Counted from the stretch's first letter, positions 7,489-18,354 are shown. The stretch is DNA of 60,974 nucleotides from Lujinxingiaceae bacterium (GCA_013697635.1 JACCWM010000028.1:1-60974); one strand, 5' to 3'. Translations and numbers: made by a program. The notes: generated by a model not told the origin, from the letters alone.

Positions 7489-9389
7489 ACGCGCTCTCCG
7501 AGCGCCATCCAACGCTCCAGCGAGGCTTCGAGCTCTCGCTCGAGGGTGAGCTTCTCTTCGTGCAGCGGGGCGACGGCTTCGAAGTCATCGGCGCTGGCGA
7601 TCATCGCTTCGTTGATCGCCTCGAGGCGCGCCTCGATCTGTGCGACGCGCCGATCGAGAGTTTCGAATTCGCGTTGCTCATTAAAGGAGAGCTTTGCGCC
7701 TTGCATGGTCTTGGCAGGCACTGAAACGGCCTTGGTGACCGTCGCGGGCATCGCGGCGCGGGCGCGTTGCTCGTCGCGGGCGAGGCCTTCGCGCTCTTTT
7801 TGGCGCTCAGCCCAGAGCGTGTAGTTTCCGGGAAACTCGACGACGCTCGAATCGGGCTCAAAGCTGAGCATGTGCTCGACAGTGCGGTCGAGAAAGTAGC
7901 GGTCATGGCTGACCACGAGCACCACGCCCTCGAAGCTGTCGAGGTAGTCCTCGAGCACCGAGAGGGTCTCGACGTCGAGATCGTTTGTGGGCTCATCGAG
8001 CAGGAGCACGTTGGGCTGGCTCATCAAGATGCGCAGCAAGTACAGGCGGCGCTTCTCTCCGCCGGAGAGCTTGGCGATGTAGGTCCACTGGCGATCGCGG
8101 TCAAACAAGAAGAGTTCGAGCATCTGGGTGGCGGTCAAAAATCCATCGCTGGTCGGGATGCGATGGGCGATCTCGGTGATGTAGTCGTGCACGCGCATCG
8201 ACTCGTCGAGCTGCATCGACTCTTGGTCGTAGTATCCGATCACGACCGTGGCGCCGATCTCGACGCTGCCGCTGTCGGGCTGCACGCGGCCGGCGATGAT
8301 GTTGAGCAAGGTCGACTTTCCGGCACCGTTGGGGCCGATGATCCCGATGCGGTCGCGGCGGGTGGCGAAGTAGGTGAGATCGCGAAGCACGGTCTTGCCG
8401 TCAAAAGCCTTGGAGACGCCCTCGATTTCGATGATTTTCTTGCCCAGTCGACTCTCGAGCGTGTCGATCTCGACGCGCTGCTCGTCGCGCGCATAGCTCG
8501 TGTTGAGCAACTCGTGGGCGCGGTCGATGCGCGATTTGCTCTTGGTCGTGCGCGCCTTGGGTCCGCGGCGCAGCCACTCGAGCTCGCGCTTGGCGAGCTG
8601 CGAGCGCTTTTGCTCTTGCTGGGCCAGCGAGGCCTCACGATTGGCGCGCGACTCGAGAAATGCGCTGTAGTTGCCGCTGTGGCGGTGAACCTGGCCATTG
8701 TCGATCTCGAGGATGACATTGGTCACGCGGTCGAGAAAGTAGCGATCATGGGTGATCAGCAAGAGGCCGCTCTGTCGCTGCGCGAGATAATTCTCAAGCC
8801 AGGCCACGGTGGTGACGTCGAGATGATTGGTCGGCTCATCGAGGATGAGCAAATCGGAGGGGCGCATCAGCGCACGCGCAAGCGCCACGCGTTTTTTCTG
8901 GCCGCCGGACATCGCGCCGACCAGGGCCGTGCAGTCTTCGATGCCCAGTTTTGTCAGTGTGGTCTTGGCGTCACTCTCCAAAGTCCAGCCGTTGACCCGG
9001 TCCATCTCTTCGCCAAGCGAGGTCACGCGCTCGACCAGGGCCATCGAGCCCGTGGCGTCGAGCTCGAGCGCGCGGCAGGCCTCTTCATAGGCGCGCACGA
9101 TCTGAAAGGCCTGGGGCCCGTCGCCCAAAACGGCGTCAAGCGCGCTCAGATTGTCGTCGAGCAACGGATTTTGTGACAGATACTCGATTCGGGCATCGCG
9201 TGAATAGGTGACCTTTCCCGAGTCCTGGGCCTCGATGCCGGTGAGGATGCGAATCAGTGTGGACTTTCCTGCGCCGTTGACGCCAATGAGGCCGACCTTC
9301 TCGGTGTCGGCGATGCCAAAGGACACCTCTTTGAAGAGGCTCTGGACGCCATAGGCTTTCGACAAATTTTCGGCGGTCAATACGATCAT
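7485..9389 (-). CDS. uup: ABC-F family ATPase, Uup-like
   Basis: Cytosolic tandem ATPase of 634 aa without membrane segments. Each half has a complete set: Walker A GVNGAGKST and GPNGAGKST, signatures MSGGQKKRVALARAL and LSGGEKRRLYLLRIL, Walker B LILDEPTNHLD and LLLDEPTNDLD. An ABC-F linker rich in Arg and Lys joins them. ABC-F proteins bind the ribosomal E site and rescue or tune stalled ribosomes. The C-terminal extension (about residues 555-634, with EFETLDRRVAQIEARLEAI) is a coiled coil as in Uup, which favours Uup over EttA. The start is directly divergent from the following gene's region, with no obvious Shine-Dalgarno. Confidence 0.9.
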   Translation of the reverse strand: MIVLTAENLSKAYGVQSLFKEVSFGIADTEKVGLIGVNGAGKSTLIRILTGIEAQDSGKVTYSRDARIEYLSQNPLLDDNLSALDAVLGDGPQAFQIVRAYEEACRALELDATGSMALVERVTSLGEEMDRVNGWTLESDAKTTLTKLGIEDCTALVGAMSGGQKKRVALARALMRPSDLLILDEPTNHLDVTTVAWLENYLAQRQSGLLLITHDRYFLDRVTNVILEIDNGQVHRHSGNYSAFLESRANREASLAQQEQKRSQLAKRELEWLRRGPKARTTKSKSRIDRAHELLNTSYARDEQRVEIDTLESRLGKKIIEIEGVSKAFDGKTVLRDLTYFATRRDRIGIIGPNGAGKSTLLNIIAGRVQPDSGSVEIGATVVIGYYDQESMQLDESMRVHDYITEIAHRIPTSDGFLTATQMLELFLFDRDRQWTYIAKLSGGEKRRLYLLRILMSQPNVLLLDEPTNDLDVETLSVLEDYLDSFEGVVLVVSHDRYFLDRTVEHMLSFEPDSSVVEFPGNYTLWAERQKEREGLARDEQRARAAMPATVTKAVSVPAKTMQGAKLSFNEQREFETLDRRVAQIEARLEAINEAMIASADDFEAVAPLHEEKLTLERELEASLERWMALGERV

Positions 9390-9519
9390 GGTGATCTACT
9401 ACTCGAAGAACGCTGGATGGCGTAAGGAATGCAAAATTGAAGTTTTCCCCGCCGGGGGGTTATACTCGCTAAGCCAATCAATCGTAAACCTGACTGACAC
9501 AGTATTTAATGAGGCCGCA

Positions 9520-10929
9520 ATGAGGCAGATGAATTCGCTGGTAGGCTTTGCGACGATCGGTGCGCTTTTGAGCACGCTCATGATTGGGAACGCGCATGGC
9601 CAGACGATCATTCGCAATGACAGCATGGAAGACAACTTCAGCGGACGCATCTCCACCGCCGAGTTGACCGCCGGCGAGATGTATCTGGCAAGCTTCACCA
9701 TTCCCGAGGACTGGCTGCCCGTCGAGCTGCTCGGTGTGCGCGTGGTGATGGTCAAGGACGACGCCAGGCCCAACTTGAATTTCTGCGCGCGTTGGACGAT
9801 CGAGGTTTTCGAGGAGACAGCCGCTCCGGTCGAGACGGCCACCTGTTCGGAATTGGGCTTTGGTTCCGACTTCAATTACAAGCCGCCGGGCTCGACAATC
9901 TATTCGATGTCGAATCAATTTCAGGCGGATCCGCTGGGCTTTCAGGTACGCGGCGACTCGAACAATCTGCAAGACCTGCGTTTCTCGGCGATCAACAACA
10001 ACCCTTCTTTGGGCGCCACGATCAACCCCGTGATGCTCAACAAGACGCGGGTGCGCGTAGGCATCAAGGCGCTCGACTTGAATTGCCAGCCGGCAGGCAC
10101 TGCCTACCCGCTGCTGGTCACCGACAATGATGGCGAAAGCGCCACCTACAATTTTCTTTACGGCTACCTGGCCGGCGTCTGCCCGGCCACTTACCGCCAT
10201 TTCTTGTGGAGAGAATTCGCCAAATTATTGAGCCCGGGGCAGACTTCCGGCGACTTCGTCATTCGTCTGATCCTCAATCGTAACGAGCCAGGAAACGGGG
10301 GCGGCGACGTGGGCGTGGGCGAAGACGTGGGCGTGGGCGAAGACGTCGGGACCGACGCAGGCGGCGATGCCGATGCCGATCCGGCAATAGCCGATGTCGG
10401 CTCGGATCTGGGCCACGAGGACGACGCCTCTTCTTTGGCGGATACATCTTCCACCGAAGAGGTCGGCGTTGTGCCGGATGCGAGCACCGGCACGCCGGCG
10501 GTCTTGGCTGTGACGAGCGTTTCGCCCTCCAGCGGGGTGAATACAGGCTCGACCAACGTGACAATCCTGGGCCGTGGTTTCTTGCCGGGAGCCCAGGTCC
10601 TCCTCGGCGCGGAGAACATCGGTGTGACGGAGACACTCTCGGAGCGCATTCGCGCCGTGGTACCGAGTGGCTTGCAGCCCGGCACCTACGATCTGATCGT
10701 GACCAATCCCGGCGGCGCCAGCGCCCTGCTCGCCGAGGCCTTTTCGGTGACAAGCACAAATCCCGATGTCGGTGAGGATACGGGTACGACCGCACCGACG
10801 CGAAGGCCCGGCGGCGTCGATAATGGTTGTGGTTGCAAGATCGCTCGCTCCAATCCGACCTCGCCAGCGCCGTTGCTCGGCTTGCTGGCGGTGCTCGGAT
10901 TGCTCGTTGCAAGGCGGCGAAAGGGTTGA
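9520..10929 (+). CDS. Secreted IPT/TIG-domain protein with MYXO-CTERM-like anchor
   Basis: 469 aa. A signal peptide with predicted cleavage after NAHG opens the protein (the ATG at 9520 follows GAGG; an upstream in-frame start at 9388 would bury the signal). A domain of about 240 residues of unknown fold follows, then an Asp/Gly/Ala linker with the repeat DVGVGE. An IPT/TIG immunoglobulin-like domain lies at about residues 328-410 (SVSPSSGVNTGSTNVTILGRGF). The C-terminal tail has NGCGCK, a hydrophobic helix and VARRRKG. That tail is the sorting signal type seen on myxobacterial surface proteins, which are processed and lipid-anchored. It is therefore likely displayed at the cell surface. Function otherwise unknown. 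Confidence 0.75.
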   Translation: MRQMNSLVGFATIGALLSTLMIGNAHGQTIIRNDSMEDNFSGRISTAELTAGEMYLASFTIPEDWLPVELLGVRVVMVKDDARPNLNFCARWTIEVFEETAAPVETATCSELGFGSDFNYKPPGSTIYSMSNQFQADPLGFQVRGDSNNLQDLRFSAINNNPSLGATINPVMLNKTRVRVGIKALDLNCQPAGTAYPLLVTDNDGESATYNFLYGYLAGVCPATYRHFLWREFAKLLSPGQTSGDFVIRLILNRNEPGNGGGDVGVGEDVGVGEDVGTDAGGDADADPAIADVGSDLGHEDDASSLADTSSTEEVGVVPDASTGTPAVLAVTSVSPSSGVNTGSTNVTILGRGFLPGAQVLLGAENIGVTETLSERIRAVVPSGLQPGTYDLIVTNPGGASALLAEAFSVTSTNPDVGEDTGTTAPTRRPGGVDNGCGCKIARSNPTSPAPLLGLLAVLGLLVARRRKG

Positions 10930-10948
10930 AAAACCGGCGCTTAGCGCT

Positions 10949-12694
10949 TTAGAGCCCAAGCTCCAAGAGGCGAATCCAATAGCGGCCCGGGGTGTGATAG
11001 AGCACCCGAAAGCCGCAGCCATCCTCCAGGGGTGCCAGGGTGCGCACAGGCCAGTCGCTGGCCGAGGAATTCTCGTTGCCGAGCTCGACGTTGCGTGCGC
11101 TGCGCCCGCGGCTGTGAATCAAAACGAGCTTTTGGCCGTCGGTGACCAACAGGTGCTCCTCGCTGGTGGCAGCAATTTGGCGGCGAGCCTGCGGGTGGCT
11201 GCGCAGCGACAGTTGGAAATCCGGTGCGCCGGGTTGAACGCTGATGGTGGCGTTGGCATGCTCAATGACGTCGAGCGTGCGCACGACGCCGGCGCGGTTG
11301 AGCAAGAAGAGGCGATCGCCCTGCCCGCTGGCCAGGCGCACGCTGGTCGCGGCGATCACGTCATCATCGGGATTTGAACCGTCCAAGCCTTCATGTGCGC
11401 GCTCATGGCGAGGGCCTGGGTGCCAGCCGTCCTCGCTTTGGCGAAGGGTAATGAAGCCGCGGCGCGTGATCACGTAGAGGTTGTCGGCAATGCTCGATGC
11501 GAGCAAATCGAGCGGTGCAAAGTCAGGACACGCACCGGGCGCGGGCTGACAGCCGCTGCAACTCTCGGCATCGAAGCCTGGCTGCTGACAGGACGTTTGG
11601 CCAAGGCAGGCCGAAGAGATCTCCTCATCGAGAATGCAGGCGCCGCACGTCGATAACGCGTCGGCGGCGACGTAGGCACGAAGATAGTCAGCCAAGCCAA
11701 AGGGCGAAGCCTGGCCGGGGCACCACGTGGGCTCGAGAAGACCGTCGGTCGAACAATGCCGGCTAAACACTGCGGCAAACACCTCGAATTGCGTGGCTGC
11801 ATAGACCGTTGCGTGCTCGGTGGGTTGAGCAGGCTGCAGCAGAGCGCGATGTTTGCGCCTGTAGGACGCGTCCGAGACGAAGCAGCCCAGCGTGTGGATG
11901 GGGTCGTCGGGCTGAGAGGAGCCGGGAGCTGACAGGCTCAGACCATCGGCATACGCGGCGACGCTGTAGCGGTGGATGGTCGTGCGGTCAATGTCTAGCA
12001 GCTGCGCGCTGAGCAGGGCCTGGGCGCCCGGCGCCGATGGGACAGTGGCCGCAAGTGGCCGAGGTTCGAGCTCGGTGTCGGTGATGCTGACAAAACGCTC
12101 GTCCATCGAGGTGCCGGCCAGATCAAAGCGGGCATCGCCCGCGTAGGCGGCAACATCGACGCTCAGCATGATCGGGATCACCGGGCCGTCACTCTCCCAC
12201 TGCGTGGTCCACTCACAGCCGTTTAAGAGATCGCGATCGAGGTCAAAGCGCCCTGCCGGGCAAATCGGCTGCACGCTGCAGACCAGGCCGGCGACGCTCT
12301 CCTGGCAGGATTCGCCCGGCTTGCAACGATGGCCACAGGCGCCGCAGTTGGCGCTGGTGGCAACATTGGTCTCGCAGCCGGAGGCCAGCTGCCGATCGCA
12401 ACTCTTGAAGCCGAACTCGCAGGCGACAAAGCGGCAGACTTTGTCGGCGCAGACACCGCTGGCATTGGGCAGCTCGCAGGCAAAGCCTTCCAAAGCGCTC
12501 AAACAGCGCACAGGGACAGCCTGGCCGACCTCGAAATGGGCATCCCAGACGTCGACGCCCGCCTCGGGGTTGGTATCGCTGCCGGGCACGACGACGCCAG
12601 GGTGGACGATGAATGGCGGATGGTCCTCAGCGCAGCCCAGGATTGCGAAAATAAAAACCAGCCCGGCGCCAAGCCGGCCTGCAGCCGCGCTCAC
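10949..12694 (-). CDS. Cys-rich lipoprotein of unknown function, coupled to icmF
   Basis: 581 aa lipoprotein (hydrophobic VFIFAILGC lipobox). The mature part begins with a Pro/Asp linker. Cys-rich modules of the type SGCETN...[15 protein letters not shown] follow, common in myxobacterial-type secreted proteins, then a long domain with Leu-Leu-Val strands that could be a beta-propeller ([41 protein letters not shown]). It starts with GTG inside the end of icmF (GTGA overlap), so it is translated by coupling to that enzyme gene. A functional link is not evident, because one protein is cytosolic and the other exported. Only 19 bp separate its stop from the convergent IPT/TIG gene. Confidence 0.72.
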   Translation of the reverse strand: MSAAAGRLGAGLVFIFAILGCAEDHPPFIVHPGVVVPGSDTNPEAGVDVWDAHFEVGQAVPVRCLSALEGFACELPNASGVCADKVCRFVACEFGFKSCDRQLASGCETNVATSANCGACGHRCKPGESCQESVAGLVCSVQPICPAGRFDLDRDLLNGCEWTTQWESDGPVIPIMLSVDVAAYAGDARFDLAGTSMDERFVSITDTELEPRPLAATVPSAPGAQALLSAQLLDIDRTTIHRYSVAAYADGLSLSAPGSSQPDDPIHTLGCFVSDASYRRKHRALLQPAQPTEHATVYAATQFEVFAAVFSRHCSTDGLLEPTWCPGQASPFGLADYLRAYVAADALSTCGACILDEEISSACLGQTSCQQPGFDAESCSGCQPAPGACPDFAPLDLLASSIADNLYVITRRGFITLRQSEDGWHPGPRHERAHEGLDGSNPDDDVIAATSVRLASGQGDRLFLLNRAGVVRTLDVIEHANATISVQPGAPDFQLSLRSHPQARRQIAATSEEHLLVTDGQKLVLIHSRGRSARNVELGNENSSASDWPVRTLAPLEDGCGFRVLYHTPGRYWIRLLELGL

Positions 12695-15600
12695 ATTGAG
12701 CGCCGGTACTGCCCGCCGACCTCGTAGAGGGCGTGGCTGATCTGTCCGAGGCTTGCAAAGCGCACGGTGTCCATGAGCTCGGCGAAGATGTTGCCACCGT
12801 CGAGCGCGACCTGGCGAAGCGCATCGAGTGCGCCCTGAGCGCGCTCGGCGCGCGCCGCCTGGAAGGCGTGCAAGTTGGCAAGCTGGGTCTGCTTTTCCGC
12901 GTCGGTGGAACGGATCAGCTCGAGCTTTTGCGGTGTATTTATGTCGGCCCCGGCGGCCAAAAACGTGTTCACGCCGATGATCGGCAGCTCGCCGGAGTGC
13001 TTCTTGAGCTCGTAGTGAATCGATTCATCCTGGATCTTGGAGCGCTGATACTGATTCTCCATTGCGCCGAGTACGCCGCCGCGCGAGCTGATGCTCTCGA
13101 ACTCGCGAAGCACAGCCTCTTCGACCAGATCCGTGAGCTCCTCGACGATAAACGATCCCTGATGTGGATTCTCGTTTTTGGCCAGGCCGAACTCCTCGTT
13201 GATGATCAGCTGGATGGCCATCGCCCGGCGAACGCTGCCTTCGGTGGGCGTGGTGATCGCCTCGTCGAAGGCATTGGTGTGCAAGCTGTTGCAGTTGTCG
13301 AAGAGCGCGAGCAGCGCCTGCAATGTGGTGCGGATATCGTTGAAGTCGATCTCCTGGGCGTGCAACGAGCGCCCGGAGGTTTGAATGTGATACTTGAGCT
13401 TTTGCGAGCGCTCCTGGCCTTTGTACAGCTCGCGCATCGCCACGGCCCAGATACGGCGCGCGACACGACCGAGCACTGTGTACTCGGGGTCCATGCCGTT
13501 GGAGAAGAAGAAGCTCAAGTTGGGCGCGAAGTCGTCGACGGCCATGCCGCGCGACAAATAGTACTCGACGAAGGTAAAGCCGTTGGCCAGGGTGAAGGCG
13601 AGTTGGCTTATCGGATTCGCGCCTGCCTCCGCGATGTGGTAGCCGCTGATCGAGACCGAATAGTAATTTCGGACGCGCTTTTCGACAAAATACTGCTGGA
13701 TGTCGCCCATCATCTTGAGGGCAAACTCGGTCGAGAAGATGCACGTATTCTGGGCCTGATCCTCCTTGAGGATGTCGGCCTGCACCGTGCCGCGCACGAC
13801 CTGCAGGGTCTGCTTGCCAAGCGTGGCGAGTTCCTCCGGGTTGGGCGCCCTGCCCTCGCGCTCGGTAAAGAGGTCGACCTGCTGATCGATGGCCGTGTTC
13901 AAGAACATCGCCAAGATGATCGGCGCCGGCCCGTTGATCGTCATCGAGACGCTCGTCGACACGTCACACAGATCGAAGCCTGCATACAGACGCTTCATGT
14001 CGTCGAGCGTGCAGACGCTGACGCCCGAGTTGCCGACCTTACCATAGATGTCGGGCCTGGGATCGGGGTCCTCGCCGTAGAGCGTGACCGAATCAAAGGC
14101 CGTGCTCAAACGCTTGGCTTTCTCGCCCTCGCACAAATAGTGAAAACGGTGGTTGGTGCGCATCGGCGTGCCTTCGCCGGCAAACATGCGCTTGGGATCC
14201 TCGTCGCGACGCTTGAACTGGAAGACGCCGGCGGCAAACGGGAAGCGCCCCGGCACGTTCTCCAGGAGCTGCCAGCGCAAGATGTCGCCCCAGTCGCGGT
14301 AGCGCGGCAGCACGACGCGCGAGATCGGCGTGCCCGAGAGTGAGCGCGTCTTGAGATCGACCTTGACGACCTTGTCGCGAACTTCAAAGGCGTAGTGCTC
14401 CTGAGCGTAATCGGACTTGAGGGCCTCCCAGCCATCCAAGAGCTCTCGGCTCTCGCGCGTGAGTTGGGCTTGAACGCCGGCCAGCGCCTCGTCGAGCGCT
14501 TCGACGACCGGTTGATGCCCGCTAGCCAACAGCTCGCGTGCGCCCTGAAGGCGGTAGGCATTGCTTGCGAGATCACCCTGGGCCTCGGCCGCTCGTCGAT
14601 AGTCGCGGCAAATCTGGGCGATCTCGGCCAGATACCGGGTGCGCTCGGCCGGGATGATCGTGTGGGCCTTGGCCGTAATCGGGCCGCTGGCCGTCCAACG
14701 CGACTGCGCCGGCTTGCCCAGCACGCGCTCCATGATGGCCAGATAGAGCGAGGTGACGCCGGTGTCGTTGAACTGGCTGGCAATAGTGCCAAAGACCGGC
14801 AGCGTATCGTCCTCGACGCTGTAGGGGATCTGGCGGTTTCGACGCACCTGCTTTCGAACGGCGCGAAGCGCGTCCTCGCTGCCGCTCTTCTCGAATTTGT
14901 TGATCGCGACAAAGTCGGCGAAATCGAGCATGTCGATCTTTTCGAGCTGCGAGGGTGCGCCGAACTCGCTTGTCATCACGTAGAGCGAATGATCGCAGTG
15001 CTCGACGATCCCGGCGCTGCCCTGGCCGATGCCGCTGGTCTCGAGGATGACCAGATCAAAGCCTGCCGATTGCAGCACGCGCACGGCCTCGTCGAGCGCG
15101 CCCGAGAGCTCACTTTTGCTCTCGCGCGTGGCCAGCGAGCGCATGTAGACGCGGCTCGAATCGATGGCGTTCATGCGGATGCGGTCGCCCAAAAGCGCGC
15201 CTCCGGACTTTCGCCGCGAGGGGTCGACGCAGATCAACGCCAGGCTCTTGTCCGCAAAATCGAGCAGAAAACGCCGGATGAACTCGTCGGTCAAGCTCGA
15301 CTTGCCGGCGCCACCGGTGCCGGTGATGCCCAGCACGGGCGCCAGGCGCGCGGGCTTGGGCAGCGCAAGCTCGGCGAACAGGCCCTGCTCGGACATCGTG
15401 ATCGCACGCGCCAGCGCGCCGGCCTGACGGCTTTGCACGTCGGCGGCCGACGGACGGCCAAGCGCGACGGGATCGTAGTCGGTGAGCGCGATCATCTGGT
15501 CGATCATGCCCTGCAAGCCGAAGGTACGCCCGTCCTCGGGGCTAAATATCTTGGCGATGCCATAAGCCTCGAGCTCCTCGATCTCGGAAGCCACGATCAC

Positions 15601-15933
15601 GCCGCCGCCGCCGCCAAAGATCTTGATGTGCCCGGCGCCGCGCTCTTCGAGCAGGTCGTACATGTACTTGAAGAACTCGAGATGGCCGCCCTGATAGCTC
15701 GAGATCGCGATGCCCTGCACGTCTTCCTGGATCGCGGCGTCAACGATCTCGGCGACCGAGCGGTTGTGGCCCAGGTGAATGACCTCGACACCGCTCGATT
15801 GCAGGATGCGACGCATCACGTTGATCGCGGCGTCATGGCCATCGAAGAGGCTCGCGGCGGTCACAAAGCGCACGGCATTCTTGAGCGGCGAGGAGCCGGG
15901 GGCCGTGGAGTCTTGAACAGCGGAGGCGCTCAT
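12691..15933 (-). CDS. icmF: Fused isobutyryl-CoA mutase (IcmF), adenosylcobalamin-dependent
   Basis: Single polypeptide combining three parts. The N-terminal B12-binding domain has DGHD with His33 as the cobalt ligand. The central MeaI/ArgK-type GTPase chaperone has P-loop [12 protein letters not shown] with Lys211. The C-terminal acyl-CoA mutase domain has [19 protein letters not shown]. The enzyme interconverts isobutyryl-CoA and n-butyryl-CoA (some members act on pivalyl- or isovaleryl-CoA) using adenosylcobalamin, while the G domain controls cofactor loading. Its length of 1080 aa matches the family (about 1090). The ATG at 15933 is used; a GTG 14 codons upstream (15975) with GAG before it is an equally possible start. 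It lies 66 bp behind the Fe-S operon, separated from it by a small hairpin. Confidence 0.95.
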   Translation of the reverse strand: MSASAVQDSTAPGSSPLKNAVRFVTAASLFDGHDAAINVMRRILQSSGVEVIHLGHNRSVAEIVDAAIQEDVQGIAISSYQGGHLEFFKYMYDLLEERGAGHIKIFGGGGGVIVASEIEELEAYGIAKIFSPEDGRTFGLQGMIDQMIALTDYDPVALGRPSAADVQSRQAGALARAITMSEQGLFAELALPKPARLAPVLGITGTGGAGKSSLTDEFIRRFLLDFADKSLALICVDPSRRKSGGALLGDRIRMNAIDSSRVYMRSLATRESKSELSGALDEAVRVLQSAGFDLVILETSGIGQGSAGIVEHCDHSLYVMTSEFGAPSQLEKIDMLDFADFVAINKFEKSGSEDALRAVRKQVRRNRQIPYSVEDDTLPVFGTIASQFNDTGVTSLYLAIMERVLGKPAQSRWTASGPITAKAHTIIPAERTRYLAEIAQICRDYRRAAEAQGDLASNAYRLQGARELLASGHQPVVEALDEALAGVQAQLTRESRELLDGWEALKSDYAQEHYAFEVRDKVVKVDLKTRSLSGTPISRVVLPRYRDWGDILRWQLLENVPGRFPFAAGVFQFKRRDEDPKRMFAGEGTPMRTNHRFHYLCEGEKAKRLSTAFDSVTLYGEDPDPRPDIYGKVGNSGVSVCTLDDMKRLYAGFDLCDVSTSVSMTINGPAPIILAMFLNTAIDQQVDLFTEREGRAPNPEELATLGKQTLQVVRGTVQADILKEDQAQNTCIFSTEFALKMMGDIQQYFVEKRVRNYYSVSISGYHIAEAGANPISQLAFTLANGFTFVEYYLSRGMAVDDFAPNLSFFFSNGMDPEYTVLGRVARRIWAVAMRELYKGQERSQKLKYHIQTSGRSLHAQEIDFNDIRTTLQALLALFDNCNSLHTNAFDEAITTPTEGSVRRAMAIQLIINEEFGLAKNENPHQGSFIVEELTDLVEEAVLREFESISSRGGVLGAMENQYQRSKIQDESIHYELKKHSGELPIIGVNTFLAAGADINTPQKLELIRSTDAEKQTQLANLHAFQAARAERAQGALDALRQVALDGGNIFAELMDTVRFASLGQISHALYEVGGQYRRSM

Positions 15934-16006
15934 GGTGTTTATCCGGGTCTGGGTATTGTTGGGCGTTTGGGCCACGTGTTCTCTGGCCGAATCCTAAACA
16001 GATGTC

Positions 16007-16029
16007 GGGCCAAATGACAAGGTTGGCCC
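16007..16029. other. Hairpin between nfu and icmF
   Basis: GGGCCAA (16007-16013) and TTGGCCC (16023-16029) form a 7-bp stem with a 9-nt loop, 13 bp after the nfu stop. No T-run. It may attenuate readthrough from the suf operon into icmF. Confidence 0.35.
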
Positions 16030-16041
16030 GCCCCAGCCGGT

Positions 16042-16614
16042 CTAAACCGTGACGACGAGGATGCTCGGGTCGACCTCGACCTGGATGAGGTTCTCGATCG
16101 CCATCAAGGTCCCCGACATCGAGGCCGGACAGGTGCCGCAGGCGCCCTCGTAGCGGATCATGAGCTGGTCATCGACCAGTCCGACGATTTGCAGACCGCC
16201 GCCGTCGCCGGCCAAGAAGGGCAGGATGTGGATCTCGAGCACCTCGCGAATCATGGGGATGCGCGGATCGTCGAGTCCGGGGTTATCCTCAAAGCCTTCG
16301 ACGACCAGACCCGAGCTTGGCGAACCGATCGCTGCCAGCGCATCGTCGAGCGTGGCGGCGCGAATCGGCACGGCGATCTCGCGCATCAGTTCGGGCCAGG
16401 GGGCGCCGCCGTCTTGGGTGACAGTGATCCAGCGATCGGCAAAGTAGACCGAGATCACATGCTCGATCTCGAAGATCTGGGAGGCAAGCGGCGTGTCGAC
16501 GGCGTCGTCGGGGCCCTCGAAGGAGCGCGTAACGAAGCCGCGCGTGATCGGCTCAGTGAGCACGAACTTCATCGCGTTGGGATTGGGGGTATGCTCGATC
16601 TCTGCAATCTTCAT
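16042..16614 (-). CDS. Nfu-type Fe-S cluster scaffold/carrier protein
   Basis: 190 aa with the two-domain Nfu architecture. The N-terminal Nfu_N domain (PNPNAMKFVLTEPI near the start) is followed by a C-terminal NifU-like domain. The latter carries GDGGGLQ and the cluster-binding pair Cys159-x2-Cys162 (GACGTCPAS). The dimer holds a [4Fe-4S] cluster and passes it to client apoproteins. It is the last gene of the suf cluster, 22 bp after sufU. Confidence 0.9.
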   Translation of the reverse strand: MKIAEIEHTPNPNAMKFVLTEPITRGFVTRSFEGPDDAVDTPLASQIFEIEHVISVYFADRWITVTQDGGAPWPELMREIAVPIRAATLDDALAAIGSPSSGLVVEGFEDNPGLDDPRIPMIREVLEIHILPFLAGDGGGLQIVGLVDDQLMIRYEGACGTCPASMSGTLMAIENLIQVEVDPSILVVTV

Positions 16615-16636
16615 CTGGGTCGCTCTCGGTTAAAAC

Positions 16637-17110
16637 TCAGTTACCAAGCGGGTCGTGCTCGCCCTCGGTGGAGGCGACGCTTTGTTGTTCGATGGCGGCG
16701 TGCAGCGCGTGCCAGGGCAACACGGCGCATTTGACGCGCTGGGGCAGCTGGCTGACGCCTTCAAAGACGGTCAGGTGGCCCAGGTGGTGCTCGCCTTTGG
16801 CGTCGAGCTTGCCGGTCAAGAGGTCGCGAAACTCCTGGATCAGGATCTCGGCGTCGGCCACGCTCTTGCCCTTGACCTTGACGGTCATCATTGAGGCGGC
16901 GGCCTTGCTGATAGCACAGCCCGAGCCGGTGAAGCCGACGCTGACGATCACGGCCTGCTCGTCGACGTGGGCATAGATCGTGTAGTTGTCGCCGCAAAGC
17001 GGATTGTCGCCGTGGGCCTCGCGATTGGCGCCCTCGAGCGGGCCAAAATTGCGCGGCTTGCGGTTATGGTCGAGGATCACCTCCTGATAGAGGTTTCGCA
17101 GATCAGTCAT
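16637..17110 (-). CDS. sufU: SufU: sulfur-transfer/zinc protein of Fe-S assembly
   Basis: 157 aa IscU/SufU-like protein with three Cys ligands, Cys39 (NPLCGD), Cys65 (GSGCAIS) and Cys128 (RVKCAVLPWHAL), and Asp41. The stretch of about 18 residues between the second and third Cys regions (EFRDLLTGKLD...) is the insertion that separates SufU from IscU. In Suf systems of this kind SufU binds zinc and accepts persulfide sulfur from SufS. Its ATG overlaps the sufS stop (ATGA). No SufE gene lies nearby, consistent with SufU filling that role. Confidence 0.92.
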   Translation of the reverse strand: MTDLRNLYQEVILDHNRKPRNFGPLEGANREAHGDNPLCGDNYTIYAHVDEQAVIVSVGFTGSGCAISKAAASMMTVKVKGKSVADAEILIQEFRDLLTGKLDAKGEHHLGHLTVFEGVSQLPQRVKCAVLPWHALHAAIEQQSVASTEGEHDPLGN

Positions 17111-18354
17111 GCGTCGAAGATCTCCTTGACGGTGTAGAGTGCTGCGACAAGCGCCCGGATGTCGTCGAAGTTGTTGTAGAAGGCAAACGAGGCGCGCGCG
17201 GTGGCGGCCACGCCCAGGCGGTTCATCACCGGCTGAGCGCAGTGATGGCCGGCGCGAATCGCCACGCCCTGGTTGTCGAGGATCGTGCCGACGTCGTGGG
17301 GGTGAACGCCCTCGAGCTCAAAGGAGAGCACGGAGGCTTTGTGGCGCGCGGTGCCGATCAGGCGCACGCCGGGCACGCCTTGAAGCGCCTCGGTGGCGTG
17401 GGCCAAGAGTTCGGCTTCCCAGCGGGCGATGCGCTCGAGGCCGATCGCGTTGATGTAGTCCAGCGCGGCGCCGAGCGCGACGCCCGAGGCGATCGAGGGC
17501 GTGCCGGCCTCAAATCGGTACGGGAGCGCATTGTAGGTGGTCTTCTCAAAGCTCACGCTGGCGATCATGTCGCCGCCGCCCTGGTAGGGCTGCATCTGCT
17601 CGAGCAGCGCCGTCTTGGCATAGAGCACGCCGATGCCGGTCGGGGCATAGATCTTGTGGCCGGAGAAGACGTAGAAATCGGCGTCGAGCGCCTGCACGTC
17701 GACCGCCATGTGCGGCACGGCCTGGGCACCATCGATCAGCACCACGGCACCCTTTTCGTGGGCGAGACGGATGATCTCGGCCACCGGATTGATCGTGCCC
17801 AGCGCGTTGGAGACGTGGTTGACGGCCACCAGGCGAGTGCGCTCGTTGAGCAGTGCCTCGTAGGCTTGCATGTCGAGCTCGCCGGCGTCGTTCATCGGGA
17901 TGACGCGCAGCTTTGCGCCGACCTCGTCGCAGACGATCTGCCAGGGCACGATGTTCGCGTGGTGCTCGAGCGCCGAGACGATCACCTCATCGCCGGCTTT
18001 GAAGTGCTTTCGCCCGTAGCCGTGGGCGACGAGGTTGATGCCCTCGGTCGTGCCGCGAACGAAGATGCACTCGTGGCTAAAGGCTGCGTTGAGATGTCTG
18101 GCGACCTTCTCGCGCGTGGCCTCGTAGGCGTTCGTGGCGCGCTGGCTGAGCGTATGCACGCCGCGGTGCACGTTGGAGTGCTCGGCGGAGTGATACCAGA
18201 CGATGCGGTCAATCACTGCCTGGGGGATCTGGCTCGAGGCGGCGCTGTCCAAATACACCAGAGAATGCTTGTTGATCGACTGCTGCAGTATTGGGAAATC
18301 ACGGCGGATCTCCTCCCAACTGCGCTCGGGCGCTCGTGAAGTCTCAGTGAGCAT
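17107..18354 (-). CDS. sufS: SufS cysteine desulfurase
   Basis: PLP enzyme (415 aa) that converts cysteine to alanine and holds the sulfur as a persulfide. The PLP lysine is Lys234 (SGHKIYAP), and the catalytic cysteine is Cys372 in RAGHHCAQP. That motif is typical of group II (SufS) desulfurases. The ATG at 18354 overlaps the end of sufD by 11 bp. The 28 residues encoded upstream are a shadow of sufD and are excluded. The protein works with SufU, encoded directly downstream with a 4-bp overlap. Confidence 0.95.
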   Translation of the reverse strand: MLTETSRAPERSWEEIRRDFPILQQSINKHSLVYLDSAASSQIPQAVIDRIVWYHSAEHSNVHRGVHTLSQRATNAYEATREKVARHLNAAFSHECIFVRGTTEGINLVAHGYGRKHFKAGDEVIVSALEHHANIVPWQIVCDEVGAKLRVIPMNDAGELDMQAYEALLNERTRLVAVNHVSNALGTINPVAEIIRLAHEKGAVVLIDGAQAVPHMAVDVQALDADFYVFSGHKIYAPTGIGVLYAKTALLEQMQPYQGGGDMIASVSFEKTTYNALPYRFEAGTPSIASGVALGAALDYINAIGLERIARWEAELLAHATEALQGVPGVRLIGTARHKASVLSFELEGVHPHDVGTILDNQGVAIRAGHHCAQPVMNRLGVAATARASFAFYNNFDDIRALVAALYTVKEIFDA

